A stretch of 64,000 nucleotides of DNA. It comes from G965279335 sp965279285. Its GTDB lineage: Bacteria; Pseudomonadota; Gammaproteobacteria; DSM-16500. A program made the position numbers and the translations under genes. The notes beneath the pieces were generated by a model. It had not been told where the DNA came from. It searched no databases and saw only the letters and a list, made by a program, of their open reading frames with translations. Shown one piece after another: positions 33,578-42,947 of this stretch. The stretch's first letter is position 1. Every line of letters begins with the position of its first letter. The DNA lies in the NCBI GenBank assembly GCA_965279285.1, contig OZ257148.1:1984001-2048000 (forward strand). The letters are read 5' to 3'.

Positions 33578-34531
33578 TTATACCCATTTAATTAAAGCAG
33601 ATCCCCATGCTAAACCACCGCCAAAACCTTCTAGTAATAGCATTTCACCTGGTTTAATCCGGCCATCACGCACAGCTTTATCCAAAGCCAGAGGGATAGA
33701 AGCACTTGAGGTATTCGCTTGCTCATTTAACGTTACAACAACTCGCTCCATAGGAAGCTCAAGTTTTTTTGCCATTGCCTGAATAATACGTAAATTAGCT
33801 TGATGGGGAATCAACCAATCAATCGCTGATTTTTCTAGCTGCGCTGCTGCTAATGTTTCATCAAATAAATCACCCAAGACATTGACAGCAATTTTAAATA
33901 ATCGATTGCCCGACATTTGCATAAAAGTACGATCCTGACCGATCAATGCATCCAAATATAAGATATCTTGGTGCCTGCCATCAGCGTGTAAATGAGTCGA
34001 TAAAATACCCGGTTGATCACTCGCACCCAGCACTACAGCACCAGCACCATCACCAAATAAAACGCAAGTACTACGATCTTTCCAATCAACAACACGTGAT
34101 GCTAATTCGCTACCAACAACCAAAGCATTTTTAATCATACCTTGACGAATAAATTGATCCACAATACTCACACCATACACAAAGCCCGCGCACGCGGTTG
34201 AATTCAAATCAAATGCAGCACAACCACCAATACCAAAACGTTCTTGCAATAAACAAGCTGTGCTTGGGAATACTTTTTCTGGTGTTGTCGTTGCTATGAT
34301 AATCATCTCAAGCTTATCAGGTGTAATACCTGCTGCCGCCATTGCTTGCCGAGAGGCATGTTCTGCCATCGTTAAGGCTGACTCTGAATCTTCTGCAATG
34401 TGACGTTGGTGTATGCCTGTACGTTCGACTATCCATTCATTCGACGTATCCACCATTTTTTCTAAATCAAAATTCGTTACAATTTTAGGCGGCAAATAAC
34501 TGCCGGTACCAATAATCCTGGAATAAGTCAT
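33578..34531 (-). CDS. fabH: 3-oxoacyl-ACP synthase III
   Basis: 317 residues. Starts fatty acid synthesis by condensing acetyl-CoA with malonyl-ACP. The catalytic Cys is in DLNSTACAGFVYG, His in WLIPHQANLRII, and Asn in LNEQANTSSASIPLAL. The C-terminal GEMLLLEGFGGGLAWGSALI is typical. It is adjacent to plsX and fabD as in E. coli. Confidence 0.97.
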   Translation of the reverse strand: MTYSRIIGTGSYLPPKIVTNFDLEKMVDTSNEWIVERTGIHQRHIAEDSESALTMAEHASRQAMAAAGITPDKLEMIIIATTTPEKVFPSTACLLQERFGIGGCAAFDLNSTACAGFVYGVSIVDQFIRQGMIKNALVVGSELASRVVDWKDRSTCVLFGDGAGAVVLGASDQPGILSTHLHADGRHQDILYLDALIGQDRTFMQMSGNRLFKIAVNVLGDLFDETLAAAQLEKSAIDWLIPHQANLRIIQAMAKKLELPMERVVVTLNEQANTSSASIPLALDKAVRDGRIKPGEMLLLEGFGGGLAWGSALIKWV

Positions 34532-34536
34532 AAAAA

Positions 34537-35571
34537 TTAATTCCTCGGGGAAAGTTTCAGCAATTGTTCGATTTTAGTATTAATTAACTGGGGAATTTTT
34601 TTATCTATTTGCACTAACGCTTCTTTAATTGCATTAGCAAAAGCGGATACATTAGCACCACCATGACTTTTAATCACAATTCCCCGCAAACCTACTAACG
34701 TTGCGCCATTGTAACGATCAGGATCAATATGTTTTACAACTGATTTCATAATAGGTAATGCGAGCAATCCAACTATTTTTGTTAACCAGTTACGCTTAAA
34801 TTCTTGTTTGATAATCTTTGCAATAAAAATAGCAACGCCTTCGCTGGCTTTAAGAGCAACATTACCAACAAAACCATCGCAAACAACGACATCGACATTG
34901 CCGCTGTAAATATGATTAGCTTCAATATAACCGGTATAGTTTAAATAAGGCGAAGCAGCGAGTAATTGTGCGGTTTCTTTAACTTGTTCATTACCTTTAA
35001 TATCTTCTTCACCAATATTTAATAAACAAACTTTAGGTTTATCAATATTATCAACTGCAGAAGCCAGTGTAGAACCCATGATGGCAAACTGAAATAAATT
35101 TTCAGCACTCGAATCAACATTCGCGCCTAAATCCAGCATCCGCACATTTTTTTTGCCAGATACCGTTGGAAAAGTAGACACAATGGCTGGACGATCAATT
35201 CCAGGTAAGGTTTTTAAAACAAAACGGGCTGTTGCCATCAGCGCACCCGTATTACCTGCGCTAACACAGGCCTCGGCTTTGCCTTCTTTCACTAAATTAA
35301 TTGCAACGCGCATTGAGGAATCTTTTTTGAAGCGGAGTGCTTGAGCAGGTGGCTCATCCATTTCAACACGCTGAGTCGCATGCTGGATAGTTAACCTTGA
35401 ATTATCTAAACCATGATACGTTTTAAGCGCCTGCGTCAACACATCTTGATCGCCGACCAAAATGAGATTTAATCCAGGGTGCTGACTCAATATCTGCAAC
35501 ACAGCCGGAACAATAACCGGGGGGCCATGATCTCCCCCCATAGCGTCCACTGCAATGGTTATATATTTCAA
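34537..35571 (-). CDS. plsX: Phosphate acyltransferase PlsX
   Basis: 344 residues. Converts acyl-ACP to acyl-phosphate for phospholipid synthesis. Family segments are IAVDAMGGDHGPPVIVPA at the start, ACVSAGNTGALMATARFVL in the middle, VVCDGFVGNVALKASEG, and VGLRGIVIKSHGGANVSAF near the end. Between rpmF and fabH, the conserved arrangement. Confidence 0.97.
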   Translation of the reverse strand: MKYITIAVDAMGGDHGPPVIVPAVLQILSQHPGLNLILVGDQDVLTQALKTYHGLDNSRLTIQHATQRVEMDEPPAQALRFKKDSSMRVAINLVKEGKAEACVSAGNTGALMATARFVLKTLPGIDRPAIVSTFPTVSGKKNVRMLDLGANVDSSAENLFQFAIMGSTLASAVDNIDKPKVCLLNIGEEDIKGNEQVKETAQLLAASPYLNYTGYIEANHIYSGNVDVVVCDGFVGNVALKASEGVAIFIAKIIKQEFKRNWLTKIVGLLALPIMKSVVKHIDPDRYNGATLVGLRGIVIKSHGGANVSAFANAIKEALVQIDKKIPQLINTKIEQLLKLSPRN

Positions 35572-35576
35572 AGGAT

Positions 35577-35777
35577 TTACTCTTCGTTATCGTCTTCAAC
35601 AACTTGGGCTTTGACTATAACTTGACGTCCTTTGTAATATCCATCTGGACTAATATGATGACGAATATGTTTTTCACCGGTTGCTGCATCAACTGACAAT
35701 GCTGGCGCAGTCAAAGCAGAATGCGCACGGCGCATGCCGCGCGTGGAACGTGATTTACGACTTTTTTGCACAGCCAT
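35577..35777 (-). CDS. rpmF: Ribosomal protein bL32
   Basis: 66 residues. The start AVQKSRKSRSTRGMRRAHSA and HHISPDGYYKGRQVI are diagnostic. It lacks the zinc-binding cysteine pairs seen in some bL32, as usual in gammaproteobacteria. It lies between yceD and plsX. Confidence 0.97.
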   Translation of the reverse strand: MAVQKSRKSRSTRGMRRAHSALTAPALSVDAATGEKHIRHHISPDGYYKGRQVIVKAQVVEDDNEE

Positions 35778-35796
35778 GGTACGATCTCCTCACAAA

Positions 35797-36330
35797 TTAC
35801 TCTTTATTACGATTTTTAGATCGTAGTATCTCAATTACTTTAAAGGGATTATTATCTTCATCCCCCTCCAATGCTTTATTTGCTACTACTTTTGGTAGCT
35901 GTACTTCACATTCTTTAGGGTCATGCATCGGCACAATAGGCACACTAATAATCAATTCATCTTCTACTATATCTTGAATAGAAAGCATATTATCTTCAAC
36001 AAAAACAGGGTCATAAACCTCAGACAACTGCTTTGCTTCCACATCCCCTTGCACCACACCTGATAGGAAGTCGCCAATTATCGCATAACTAAAGGGCTTC
36101 ATACAACGTTGGCACTGAAGAACTAACTCGGTCTGTATATGACCTTGTAAATAACAAACACCCTCTTCATCCGTCCCAAATTGAATTTTAACATCAACCT
36201 GGCCGCTATCCTCCGCTAAACTAGACCGCAACCTTTGCATATCTTTAATCAACAAAACACCATGCATGCTAGCTCGCGCCTCAGCAAAGCGAAAAGGGTT
36301 GATTCTTTCTGGTATGATCTCATGAGACAT
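35797..36330 (-). CDS. yceD: YceD family (DUF177) protein
   Basis: 177 residues. DUF177 proteins lie upstream of rpmF across bacteria and have been linked to 23S rRNA accumulation, though their precise role is not settled. Conserved ELVLQCQRCMKPFSYAI contains the CxxC pair. DELIISVPIVPMHDPKEC and NPFKVIEILRSK near the C-terminus are also typical. It is cotranscribed with rpmF. Confidence 0.92.
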   Translation of the reverse strand: MSHEIIPERINPFRFAEARASMHGVLLIKDMQRLRSSLAEDSGQVDVKIQFGTDEEGVCYLQGHIQTELVLQCQRCMKPFSYAIIGDFLSGVVQGDVEAKQLSEVYDPVFVEDNMLSIQDIVEDELIISVPIVPMHDPKECEVQLPKVVANKALEGDEDNNPFKVIEILRSKNRNKE

Positions 36331-36368
36331 AGGTGCGCGATTTTATGCTCTGAGTGCGGTGGTGTCAA

Positions 36369-37313
36369 TCACACTCTCATTTTTTGCAAACAATTTAATA
36401 AATCATCGTCCAGTGGTGCTTCAACTGAAATTTCCTGCCCTGTAGACGGTAGTAAAAATGCAATTTTTTTAGCGTGTAAAAACAATCGTTTCAACCCAAA
36501 TTGGCGCAACTGTTTAGAAAATTCTTTATTGCCATATTTATCATCACCACCCAAAGGATGTCCCTGATATTGAGCATGCACACGTATTTGATGAGTACGA
36601 CCCGTTAATAATGTTGCTTCGACTAAATCAGCATCAGCAAAGGACTCCATTACTTTAAACTGGGTGATTGAAGCTTTACCTTCCTTGTCCACTCTCACTA
36701 TACGCTCACCGCTACTTAAAAAGTTTTTCTTTAAAGGTAAATCAACGTGTAACTCATCAGCTTGCCAATGTCCCATCGTGAGGGCATGGTAAACTTTGTG
36801 GACTTTTCCAGAACGCAGCAATTCGTGCATCTCTTTCAATATACTACGTTTTTTTGCTAATACGAGGCAGCCCGACGTATCCATATCAATACGATGTACT
36901 AGCTCTAAGTGCGGTAACTTAGGGTACATGGTTCTTAATACTTCAATGATCCCTATTCCAACACTACTACCCCCATGAACAGGAATTCCAGAAGGTTTAT
37001 TGATAATAAATAAATTTTTATCTTCATAAATAATACGCTGCTTCAATAGCTCAACCAGACTTTTACCTGGAACCGGTGTCGGTGGCTTTTCCTCTAATTG
37101 AACGGGGGGAATGCGGATCTCATCGCCCTCAAGTAATCGATAGCTCGGCTGAATCCGCTTTTTGTTGACCCGCACTTCTCCCTTGCGAATAATGCGATAA
37201 ATTCGTGACTTTGGAATACCTTTTAATCGCGTTAATAAAAAATTATCAATTCGCTGATCAGCATAATCCATTGTAATTTTTAGATATTCAACTTTGGTTT
37301 TTGGTAAAGACAT
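36369..37313 (-). CDS. rluC: 23S rRNA pseudouridine synthase (RluC)
   Basis: 314 residues. The N-terminal S4 RNA-binding domain (about 15-75, RIDNFLLTRLKGIPKSRIYR) is followed by the RluA-type synthase domain with the catalytic Asp in LVHRIDMDTSGCLVLAKK. LLTGRTHQIRVHAQYQGHPL is the conserved later motif. RluC modifies U955, U2504 and U2580 of 23S rRNA in E. coli. Divergent from rne, as in E. coli, which supports RluC over RluD. Confidence 0.93.
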   Translation of the reverse strand: MSLPKTKVEYLKITMDYADQRIDNFLLTRLKGIPKSRIYRIIRKGEVRVNKKRIQPSYRLLEGDEIRIPPVQLEEKPPTPVPGKSLVELLKQRIIYEDKNLFIINKPSGIPVHGGSSVGIGIIEVLRTMYPKLPHLELVHRIDMDTSGCLVLAKKRSILKEMHELLRSGKVHKVYHALTMGHWQADELHVDLPLKKNFLSSGERIVRVDKEGKASITQFKVMESFADADLVEATLLTGRTHQIRVHAQYQGHPLGGDDKYGNKEFSKQLRQFGLKRLFLHAKKIAFLLPSTGQEISVEAPLDDDLLNCLQKMRV

Positions 37314-37380
37314 TGTATTAAAGTTACCTCAAGTTTTGCCGCATGATCGTATAAGGCTGGTAATAGGTCAACTATATATC

Positions 37381-37532
37381 GCAACTATTCAGCGGCAAGA
37401 GCATGCAGGAGTGTGGCACTTAAAATGCCGCTCCGAGCTAAACATCCCTGTTTTAGGCTTGCCATCCATGGCAAGCAAGTCGCTCTATTTTAAGTGCCAC
37501 ACTCCTGCATGCTCTTGCCGCTGAACAGTTGC
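37381..37532. repeat. 152-bp hairpin element, copy 2 (rluC-rne gap)
   Basis: Arms 37381-37426 and 37487-37532 pair over 46 bp with one G/T-type mismatch in the outer end. The outer end is GCAACTATTCAG and the inner end TTAAAAT. The 60-nt core (37427-37486) differs from copy 1 at 4 positions and from copy 3 (reverse-complemented) at 3. The arm middle (37393-37419) is different from copies 1 and 3 but self-complementary. Confidence 0.93.
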
Positions 37533-37973
37533 TATTTATCTCTTTCACCTTCTATTTAATTGATATATCTAAGAAATTCTGCTACATTGTAATAGCCTGA
37601 TTATTAGGCAAAATAATGTTGTAGACATAGAGTGGCTCTTGACTAAAATAGAGCAAATGATCTACAAACAAAATAAATTAAATTTATTAATCTGCGTTCT
37701 AATTTACTGAATTAAATGGGATTTTTGGTCAACTGTCTTGCCATAGGATAACGTCTAGCAGACAGTGACATGAGTAAAATGGGAATAATTGCGAGCCAGT
37801 CAGCATGCGCTATAAAGAGCGCTCTTTAAATCTGGTCCAGATAACGCGCACCACTTGCGCCCCATTTATATGATGGCTCTGCCACCGAATAATATTAACT
37901 GCAGCCCGGCTGATACGGCGCTGCATCCCATAACAAGTCATTGGAACGCCACAAAGATTAGAATAGGTGGCTA
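37533..37973 (+). promoter_or_regulatory. Long upstream region / probable leader of rne
   Basis: No gene is seen in these 441 bp before rne. A weak promoter-like pair is TTGACT (37639-37644) and TACAAA (37663-37668) with an 18-bp gap. The last 240 bp are more GC-rich and full of short inverted repeats, for example AAAGAGCGCTCTTT (37816-37829). E. coli rne has a long structured leader through which RNase E autoregulates its mRNA; a similar role here is inference. An in-frame AGGTGG lies shortly before the ATG. Confidence 0.4.
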
Positions 37974-40325
37974 ATGAAAAGAATGTTAATTAACGCAACT
38001 CATAAAAATGAAGAGTTGCGGATTGCTCTCGCTGATGGACAAAATCTTTATGATCTTATTATCGAATCTTCCTCCAGAGAACAAAAACAATCCAATATTT
38101 ATAAAGGCAAGATAACCCGCATTGAACCGAGTCTTGAAGCTGCATTTGTCGATTATGGTGAGGAACGACATGGATTCTTACCCTTAAAAGAAGTTGCTGC
38201 ATCTTGTTTTAAACACGGTCTTGAAACAAGCAACAGACGTCCCAGCATTATTGAAGCCTTAGAAGAAGGCCAAGAGCTTATCGTCCAAATTGATAAAGAA
38301 GAACGCGGCTCAAAAGGCGCGGCTTTAACTACGTTCATCTCACTTCCCGGCTCTTATCTTGTGCTAATGCCCAACAATCCAAAAGCTGGGGGAATCTCTC
38401 GCCGCATTGAAGGGGATGAGCGCTCTGAGTTACGCGACAACTTATCTTCACTCGACCTCCCAGAAGGAATGGGAATTATCGTCAGAACAGCTGGCAGTGG
38501 TCGAAGTGCTGAAGAGCTACAATGGGATTTAGCCATTTTAGTAAAACACTGGGAAGCCATTCAACGTGTTGCAAATCAACGCCCGGGGCCTTTCTTAATT
38601 TATCAAGAAAGCAATGCTGTAATCCGTGCGGTACGAGACTATTTACGAAAAGACATTGACGAAGTACTCATTGATGAACCCAGCATACACCAACAAGTTA
38701 TCGATCATATTCGATTATCACGCCCGGATTTCATTCATCGAGTAAAACTTTATAACGATGACACACCATTATTCACTCGCTTTCAAATTGAAAGCCAAAT
38801 TGAATCCGCATTTCAACGCGAAGTGAGACTGCCTTCTGGCGGCTCAATCGTCATTGACCATACCGAAGCACTCGTTTCTATTGATATTAACTCTGCCCGC
38901 TCTACCAAAGGCGTTGATATCGAAGAAACCGCTCTCACCACGAATTTAGAAGCTGCTGATGAAATCGCTCGTCAATTACGCATACGTGACTTAGGTGGCC
39001 TGATTGTTATTGATTTCATTGATATGACTCCCTCACGCAATCAACGAGCAGTAGAAGATCAAATTAAAAACGCTTTAGCAATGGACAGAGCAAGAGTACA
39101 AGTTGGTCGAATTTCTCGTTTTGGTTTATTGGAAATGTCACGCCAACGCTTACGCTCCTCTTTGGGTGAATCAAGCCACATTAGTTGCCCACGCTGCTTA
39201 GGCCAAGGCAATATTCGTAGCCATGAATCTTTAGCGTTATCGATTATTCGTTTAATTGAAGAAGAAGCACTAAAAGAAAATACAACGCAAGTACGAGCTA
39301 TATTACCCGTTGAAATTGCTTCTTATTTATTAAATGAAAAACGCCAAAGTATTATTGATATTGAAAAACGCCAACAAGTGGGAGTCACTGTTGTACCCAA
39401 CCCCTATTTAATGACACCTCACTATCAAGTAGAACGTATTCGCACATCCGATATTTCTGAAAAAGACAACAAAGTAGCGAGCTATAAATTGGTTGTGCAG
39501 CCTGAGCTTGACTTAACAACGATAACCAATCAAGCACCACAAAAAGATCATCAAGAACCAGCGATCAAAAGCCTACATTTGGAAGAAGCAACCCCACCAC
39601 CCGTACACAACGCTAGCAAAGAAAAGGCGCGTGGCGGATTATTCAAACGCCTGATCACTTTTTTATTTGACAAAGAAACAACACCGTCAACCCAAGAAAA
39701 TAAGCCTAGACCACAAAGAAGGCCGTCACATTATGCAGGAAATAATCGACGCCCACCCATGCATAATCGTTCGCACCACCAAGGTAACCGTGGCAAAGGT
39801 GGCAGAAGACCCCATCAAAGCGATCAACAAGATACAAGAAGTCGATATCCGCGCACTGATGAGAATAATAAACCAGGAATAAGCAGTGGAGAGCGTGATC
39901 GTCATCAACCAACACGCAATCGACCACATCATCACAACACGCATCACAATAATCATAGTCATCATGCTCATCCGCCAGCAACAGCAAACATAGCTGCTGA
40001 GCCACGGGCAATAAATACTCTGACTCATACACCCGATGTGGTGGTGGAAAAGAATGATCGACATTTCCAGACAGAAACGGTTACTAACACAACAGCCTTA
40101 ATTGTTCATACAGATCCTATTATGAATGAAACAATGGATGACTCTATTGGTAATCGAGCTCCCACAGAAGGAGCAACAGAAAGAAAACCACGACATCACT
40201 ACAATCAACGTCGTCGCAAACGCTTTGGGCATAACCGTCATCGTCGACAACAAAATAGCCAAGATCCAAATCGTCATGCGGTTGAAGGTGAAGATAACTA
40301 TAGTCAAAAAGAAAATAAAGAATAA
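37974..40325 (+). CDS. rne: Ribonuclease E
   Basis: 783 residues. N-terminal catalytic half (about 1-500): KRMLINATHKNEELRIAL start, S1 domain (about 35-125, GKITRIEPSLEAAFVDYG), catalytic Asp in VSIDINSARSTKG and VIDFIDMTPSRNQ, and the zinc-link CPRCLGQGN joining dimers. The C-terminal region (about 520-783) is disordered, Arg/His/Asn-rich, with a dense histidine tract (RPHHHNTHHNNHSHHAHPP, about 645-663) and an Arg-rich end (HHYNQRRRKRFGHNRHRRQQ), expected to bind RNA and degradosome partners. Shorter than the E. coli enzyme (1061), longer than RNase G, so RNase E is preferred. Confidence 0.94.
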   Translation: MKRMLINATHKNEELRIALADGQNLYDLIIESSSREQKQSNIYKGKITRIEPSLEAAFVDYGEERHGFLPLKEVAASCFKHGLETSNRRPSIIEALEEGQELIVQIDKEERGSKGAALTTFISLPGSYLVLMPNNPKAGGISRRIEGDERSELRDNLSSLDLPEGMGIIVRTAGSGRSAEELQWDLAILVKHWEAIQRVANQRPGPFLIYQESNAVIRAVRDYLRKDIDEVLIDEPSIHQQVIDHIRLSRPDFIHRVKLYNDDTPLFTRFQIESQIESAFQREVRLPSGGSIVIDHTEALVSIDINSARSTKGVDIEETALTTNLEAADEIARQLRIRDLGGLIVIDFIDMTPSRNQRAVEDQIKNALAMDRARVQVGRISRFGLLEMSRQRLRSSLGESSHISCPRCLGQGNIRSHESLALSIIRLIEEEALKENTTQVRAILPVEIASYLLNEKRQSIIDIEKRQQVGVTVVPNPYLMTPHYQVERIRTSDISEKDNKVASYKLVVQPELDLTTITNQAPQKDHQEPAIKSLHLEEATPPPVHNASKEKARGGLFKRLITFLFDKETTPSTQENKPRPQRRPSHYAGNNRRPPMHNRSHHQGNRGKGGRRPHQSDQQDTRSRYPRTDENNKPGISSGERDRHQPTRNRPHHHNTHHNNHSHHAHPPATANIAAEPRAINTLTHTPDVVVEKNDRHFQTETVTNTTALIVHTDPIMNETMDDSIGNRAPTEGATERKPRHHYNQRRRKRFGHNRHRRQQNSQDPNRHAVEGEDNYSQKENKE

Positions 40326-40344
40326 AAGCTTAGCTTGGGTGGTT

Positions 40345-40437
40345 TGTCATCCTGAGTGCTTTGTCATCCTGAGCGTAGCGAAGGATCTTACATAGCTATA
40401 GAAGATCCTTCGAGCAAAAAGCGCTCTCAGGATGACA
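40345..40437. repeat. TCATCCTGAG-type inverted repeat between rne and the Trm112-like gene
   Basis: TGTCATCCTGAGCGTAGCGA (from 40362) continuing to AGGATCT pairs with 40403-40437, which ends CTCAGGATGACA. A partial extra copy (TGTCATCCTGAG) is at 40345. This repeat type is common in many bacterial genomes. It sits between convergent genes and could end both transcripts as a hairpin, but there is no T tract. Confidence 0.8.
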
Positions 40438-40460
40438 GGCCTCAGATGACACCGACGCCC

Positions 40461-40649
40461 TCACTCCCCATCTGTTAATTGTCTAGCCCTAGACTCAAGC
40501 ATAACAGGAATATCATCAATAATGGGATAAGCCAAACGATCATAACGACAAAACAATTCCTGATTAGTTGAGTCAAAGACCAACTCCCCTTTACAAACTG
40601 GACACGCTAAAATCTCTAACAAATTTTTATCCACGACACGATCACCCAT
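40461..40649 (-). CDS. Trm112-like zinc-ribbon protein (YcaR/UPF0434)
   Basis: 62 residues from the ATG at 40649 (MGDRVVDKNLLEI), matching the length of E. coli YcaR (60); a longer frame to 40697 lacks a ribosome site. The zinc ribbon has LACPVCKGEL and then ELFCR, followed by LAYPIIDDIPVMLESRAR, typical of Trm112-like proteins. Family members activate methyltransferases in eukaryotes and archaea; the bacterial role is not established. It is alone here, away from the usual lpxK-kdsB context. Confidence 0.9.
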   Translation of the reverse strand: MGDRVVDKNLLEILACPVCKGELVFDSTNQELFCRYDRLAYPIIDDIPVMLESRARQLTDGE

Positions 40650-40723
40650 AAATAAACTAATGATGGAATTATATAAGACCTTATGACTGGATACCATTTT
40701 AATCTAAGCATGACAGAGAGCCA

Positions 40724-40813
40724 GGTGGGCACGCTGCGCTTTGCCCACCCTACATTTTTTATAATTTATTTTTATCATTTTTTGTAGGGTGGGCAAAGCG
40801 CAGCGTGCCCACC
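40724..40813 (+). repeat. Inverted REP pair
   Basis: REP copies 40724-40753 and 40784-40813 with feet inward and a 30-bp AT-rich spacer. The bases outside also pair roughly (CAGAGAGC on the left, GCTCTCTGG on the right). Beyond the right copy comes CTGAATAGTAAA, resembling the outer end of the 152-bp elements. Confidence 0.92.
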
Positions 40814-40912
40814 AAGCTCTCTGGCTGCTGAATAGTAAATTAAGCTCAAAATATGATTGTTATCTTGCGCTAAAAACGCTAAATTTGTACACAGGATTAT
40901 AAAGGAAATAAT

Positions 40913-41584
40913 ATGCGTATACTTTTAATTGAGGATGATGAGCTATTAGGTGATGGCTTAAGAACAGGCTTAATTCAATATGGTTATGCAACCGATTGGT
41001 TAAAAGACGGTTTATCTGCTGATCAAGCCCTAAAAACTGAAAATTTTGATCTTGTTGTGCTCGATCTAGGTCTACCCAAATTGCCAGGGATTTCTGTACT
41101 CCAAAATTTACGCGCTCGCGGCCAAACTATGCCTGTGTTAATTTTAACTGCAAGAGAATCCGTCGATGATCGCGTCAAAGGACTCGATAATGGCGCGGAT
41201 GATTACCTAACAAAACCATTTGATCTGGATGAATTATGCGCGAGACTGCGGGCATTACAACGGCGATTTACTTCACGTGCCGAACCACTACTCACTCATC
41301 AAGGCATTACTTTAGATCCAGCTTCACATACCGTGACATTTAATACAGAAAACATCAACCTCTCACGTCGCGAATTTTCTTTATTACACAAACTACTCGA
41401 AAATGCCGGTCGAGTTTTATCAAGAGAACATTTAACCCAATCATTATATGGCTGGGGAGAAGATGTGGATAGTAATGCATTGGAAGTACATATCCATAAT
41501 TTAAGAAAAAAATTCGGCCAGGAATTTATCCGTACCATTCGTGGCATTGGTTATATGATTGATAAAAGTAAAGATGAAAAATGA
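40913..41584 (+). CDS. OmpR-family response regulator (QseB/PmrA-like)
   Basis: 223 residues. Receiver domain with RILLIEDDELLGDGL, phospho-acceptor Asp51 in LVVLDLGLPKLPG, Thr in VLILTARES and Lys in YLTKPFDLDEL. The C-terminal winged helix has LSRREFSLLHKLLENAGRVL and VHIHNLRKKFG. GGDNGADDYLTKPF-type spacing fits the QseB/PmrA/BasR branch. AAAGGAA lies upstream. Two CGCTAAA repeats 9 bp apart (40868, 40877) lie in the promoter region and could be its own binding site. It is coupled to the kinase gene by a 4-nt overlap. Confidence 0.92.
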   Translation: MRILLIEDDELLGDGLRTGLIQYGYATDWLKDGLSADQALKTENFDLVVLDLGLPKLPGISVLQNLRARGQTMPVLILTARESVDDRVKGLDNGADDYLTKPFDLDELCARLRALQRRFTSRAEPLLTHQGITLDPASHTVTFNTENINLSRREFSLLHKLLENAGRVLSREHLTQSLYGWGEDVDSNALEVHIHNLRKKFGQEFIRTIRGIGYMIDKSKDEK

Positions 41585-42942
41585 TACGGTCAATAAAACA
41601 TTTTTTATTAATTACACTTTTAATTACGATTACCATAGCATCATCGATAACGGCCGTTGGAAACTATTTATTAGATAAACAAGTTATTCAACCTTACTTG
41701 GATGAACAGTTAACAAAAATTTACTCGCTTATTGTCATTTTAGATAATGATCGCAAAAAAAATCTTTCACAAAAAAAAATCACGGTTGATATTGCTGAAG
41801 TACATGATGCACAACATCTCGTATTTCAAGTATGGAATCCCGAAGGAAAATTAATCCTTGATACTCCCACACCTATTACTCAATCATTACGCGATACGCC
41901 AATAGGTTTTCATGATGTGTTAATTCATGGTAACGATTGGCGAGTATATGCTGAATATGCACCCTTAACTAAAAACAAAGTGATTGTCGCAGAGCTTTAT
42001 GATTTTCGAAATCAGCTCGCTGATAAAATTACAGAAAATGATGCTTATATTTTATTAGTGACCTATCCTATCTTTGGTATTTTAATTTGGATCATTGTTG
42101 GTTTAGCATTACGTTCTATTACACGTGTAACCAACGAAATTTCTAGCCGCGCATCAACTTATTTAGAGCCCGTCACTCAAACCAATATTCCAATTGAAAT
42201 TAAACCCTTAGTTGATGAATTAAATCAGCTATTTATCCGCTTAAAATTGGCTTTTGACCGTAACAAACGTTTTGCCGGCGATGCAGCACATGAGTTACGC
42301 ACACCATTAGCTGCATTAAAAACACATGTTCAAGTTGCCCTTAAATCAGAAAATGAAACACAACGTAGTAGCGCATTATTAAAAGTTATTCAAGGCGTCG
42401 ATCGAAGTACACACGTAGTTGCTCAGCTACTTACCTTAAGTCGACTCAACCAAGAAGATGCGCTCAACGATGTAAAACCTGTCGACCTACACCGCCTAGC
42501 AACAGAAACCGTTGCCTACATCGCGCCTATTGCGATTGAAAAAAATATTGATTTAGAGCTCACACCTGCACCCGATAATACGGTGATTATGGGAAATGAT
42601 ATTGCCTTAGGCATTTTAATCCGTAACGTTGTCGACAACGCTATTCGCTATACTCCCACCAATGGTGAAATAAAAATCCAGCTACTAAATGATAAAGAAT
42701 CGATTACATTACGTGTTATCGATAGCGGCCCTGGAATACCACCTGAATTACGTGAACGCGTATTTGAGCGCTTTTACCGAATTATTGGCACCAGTGCATC
42801 CGGCAGCGGCTTAGGTCTTGCTATTGTGAACCAAATTGCCGAGCTGCATAAAGCACAGATTTTTTTAAACACTCCAGCAAATGGGAGGGGCTTACAATTT
42901 GATGTCGTATTTACTCATATTCACAGTCAGGATTTAAATTAA
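41581..42942 (+). CDS. Sensor histidine kinase (QseC/PmrB-like)
   Basis: 453 residues. An N-terminal helix (about 8-27), a periplasmic sensor of about 130 residues, a second helix (about 156-178), a HAMP-like linker, HisKA with FAGDAAHELRTPLAALKTHV (His238), and HATPase boxes: LIRNVVDNAIRYTP (N), VIDSGPGIPPELRERVFERF (G1/F) and SGSGLGLAIVNQIA (G2). It would phosphorylate the regulator encoded just upstream (4-nt overlap). The signal is not evident. The sensor lacks the acidic iron-binding ExxE typical of PmrB as far as I can see. Confidence 0.92.
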   Translation: MIRSIKHFLLITLLITITIASSITAVGNYLLDKQVIQPYLDEQLTKIYSLIVILDNDRKKNLSQKKITVDIAEVHDAQHLVFQVWNPEGKLILDTPTPITQSLRDTPIGFHDVLIHGNDWRVYAEYAPLTKNKVIVAELYDFRNQLADKITENDAYILLVTYPIFGILIWIIVGLALRSITRVTNEISSRASTYLEPVTQTNIPIEIKPLVDELNQLFIRLKLAFDRNKRFAGDAAHELRTPLAALKTHVQVALKSENETQRSSALLKVIQGVDRSTHVVAQLLTLSRLNQEDALNDVKPVDLHRLATETVAYIAPIAIEKNIDLELTPAPDNTVIMGNDIALGILIRNVVDNAIRYTPTNGEIKIQLLNDKESITLRVIDSGPGIPPELRERVFERFYRIIGTSASGSGLGLAIVNQIAELHKAQIFLNTPANGRGLQFDVVFTHIHSQDLN

Positions 42943-42947
42943 AACAT

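Noticed and set aside
37533..37973. tRNA or other known small RNA gene before rne
   Set aside because: No cloverleaf, CCA end or T-loop sequence was found; the structure fits a leader better.
39667..40395. Alternative frames over the 3' part of rne
   Set aside because: They arise from the repetitive Arg/His codons of the RNase E tail and have no independent start signals.
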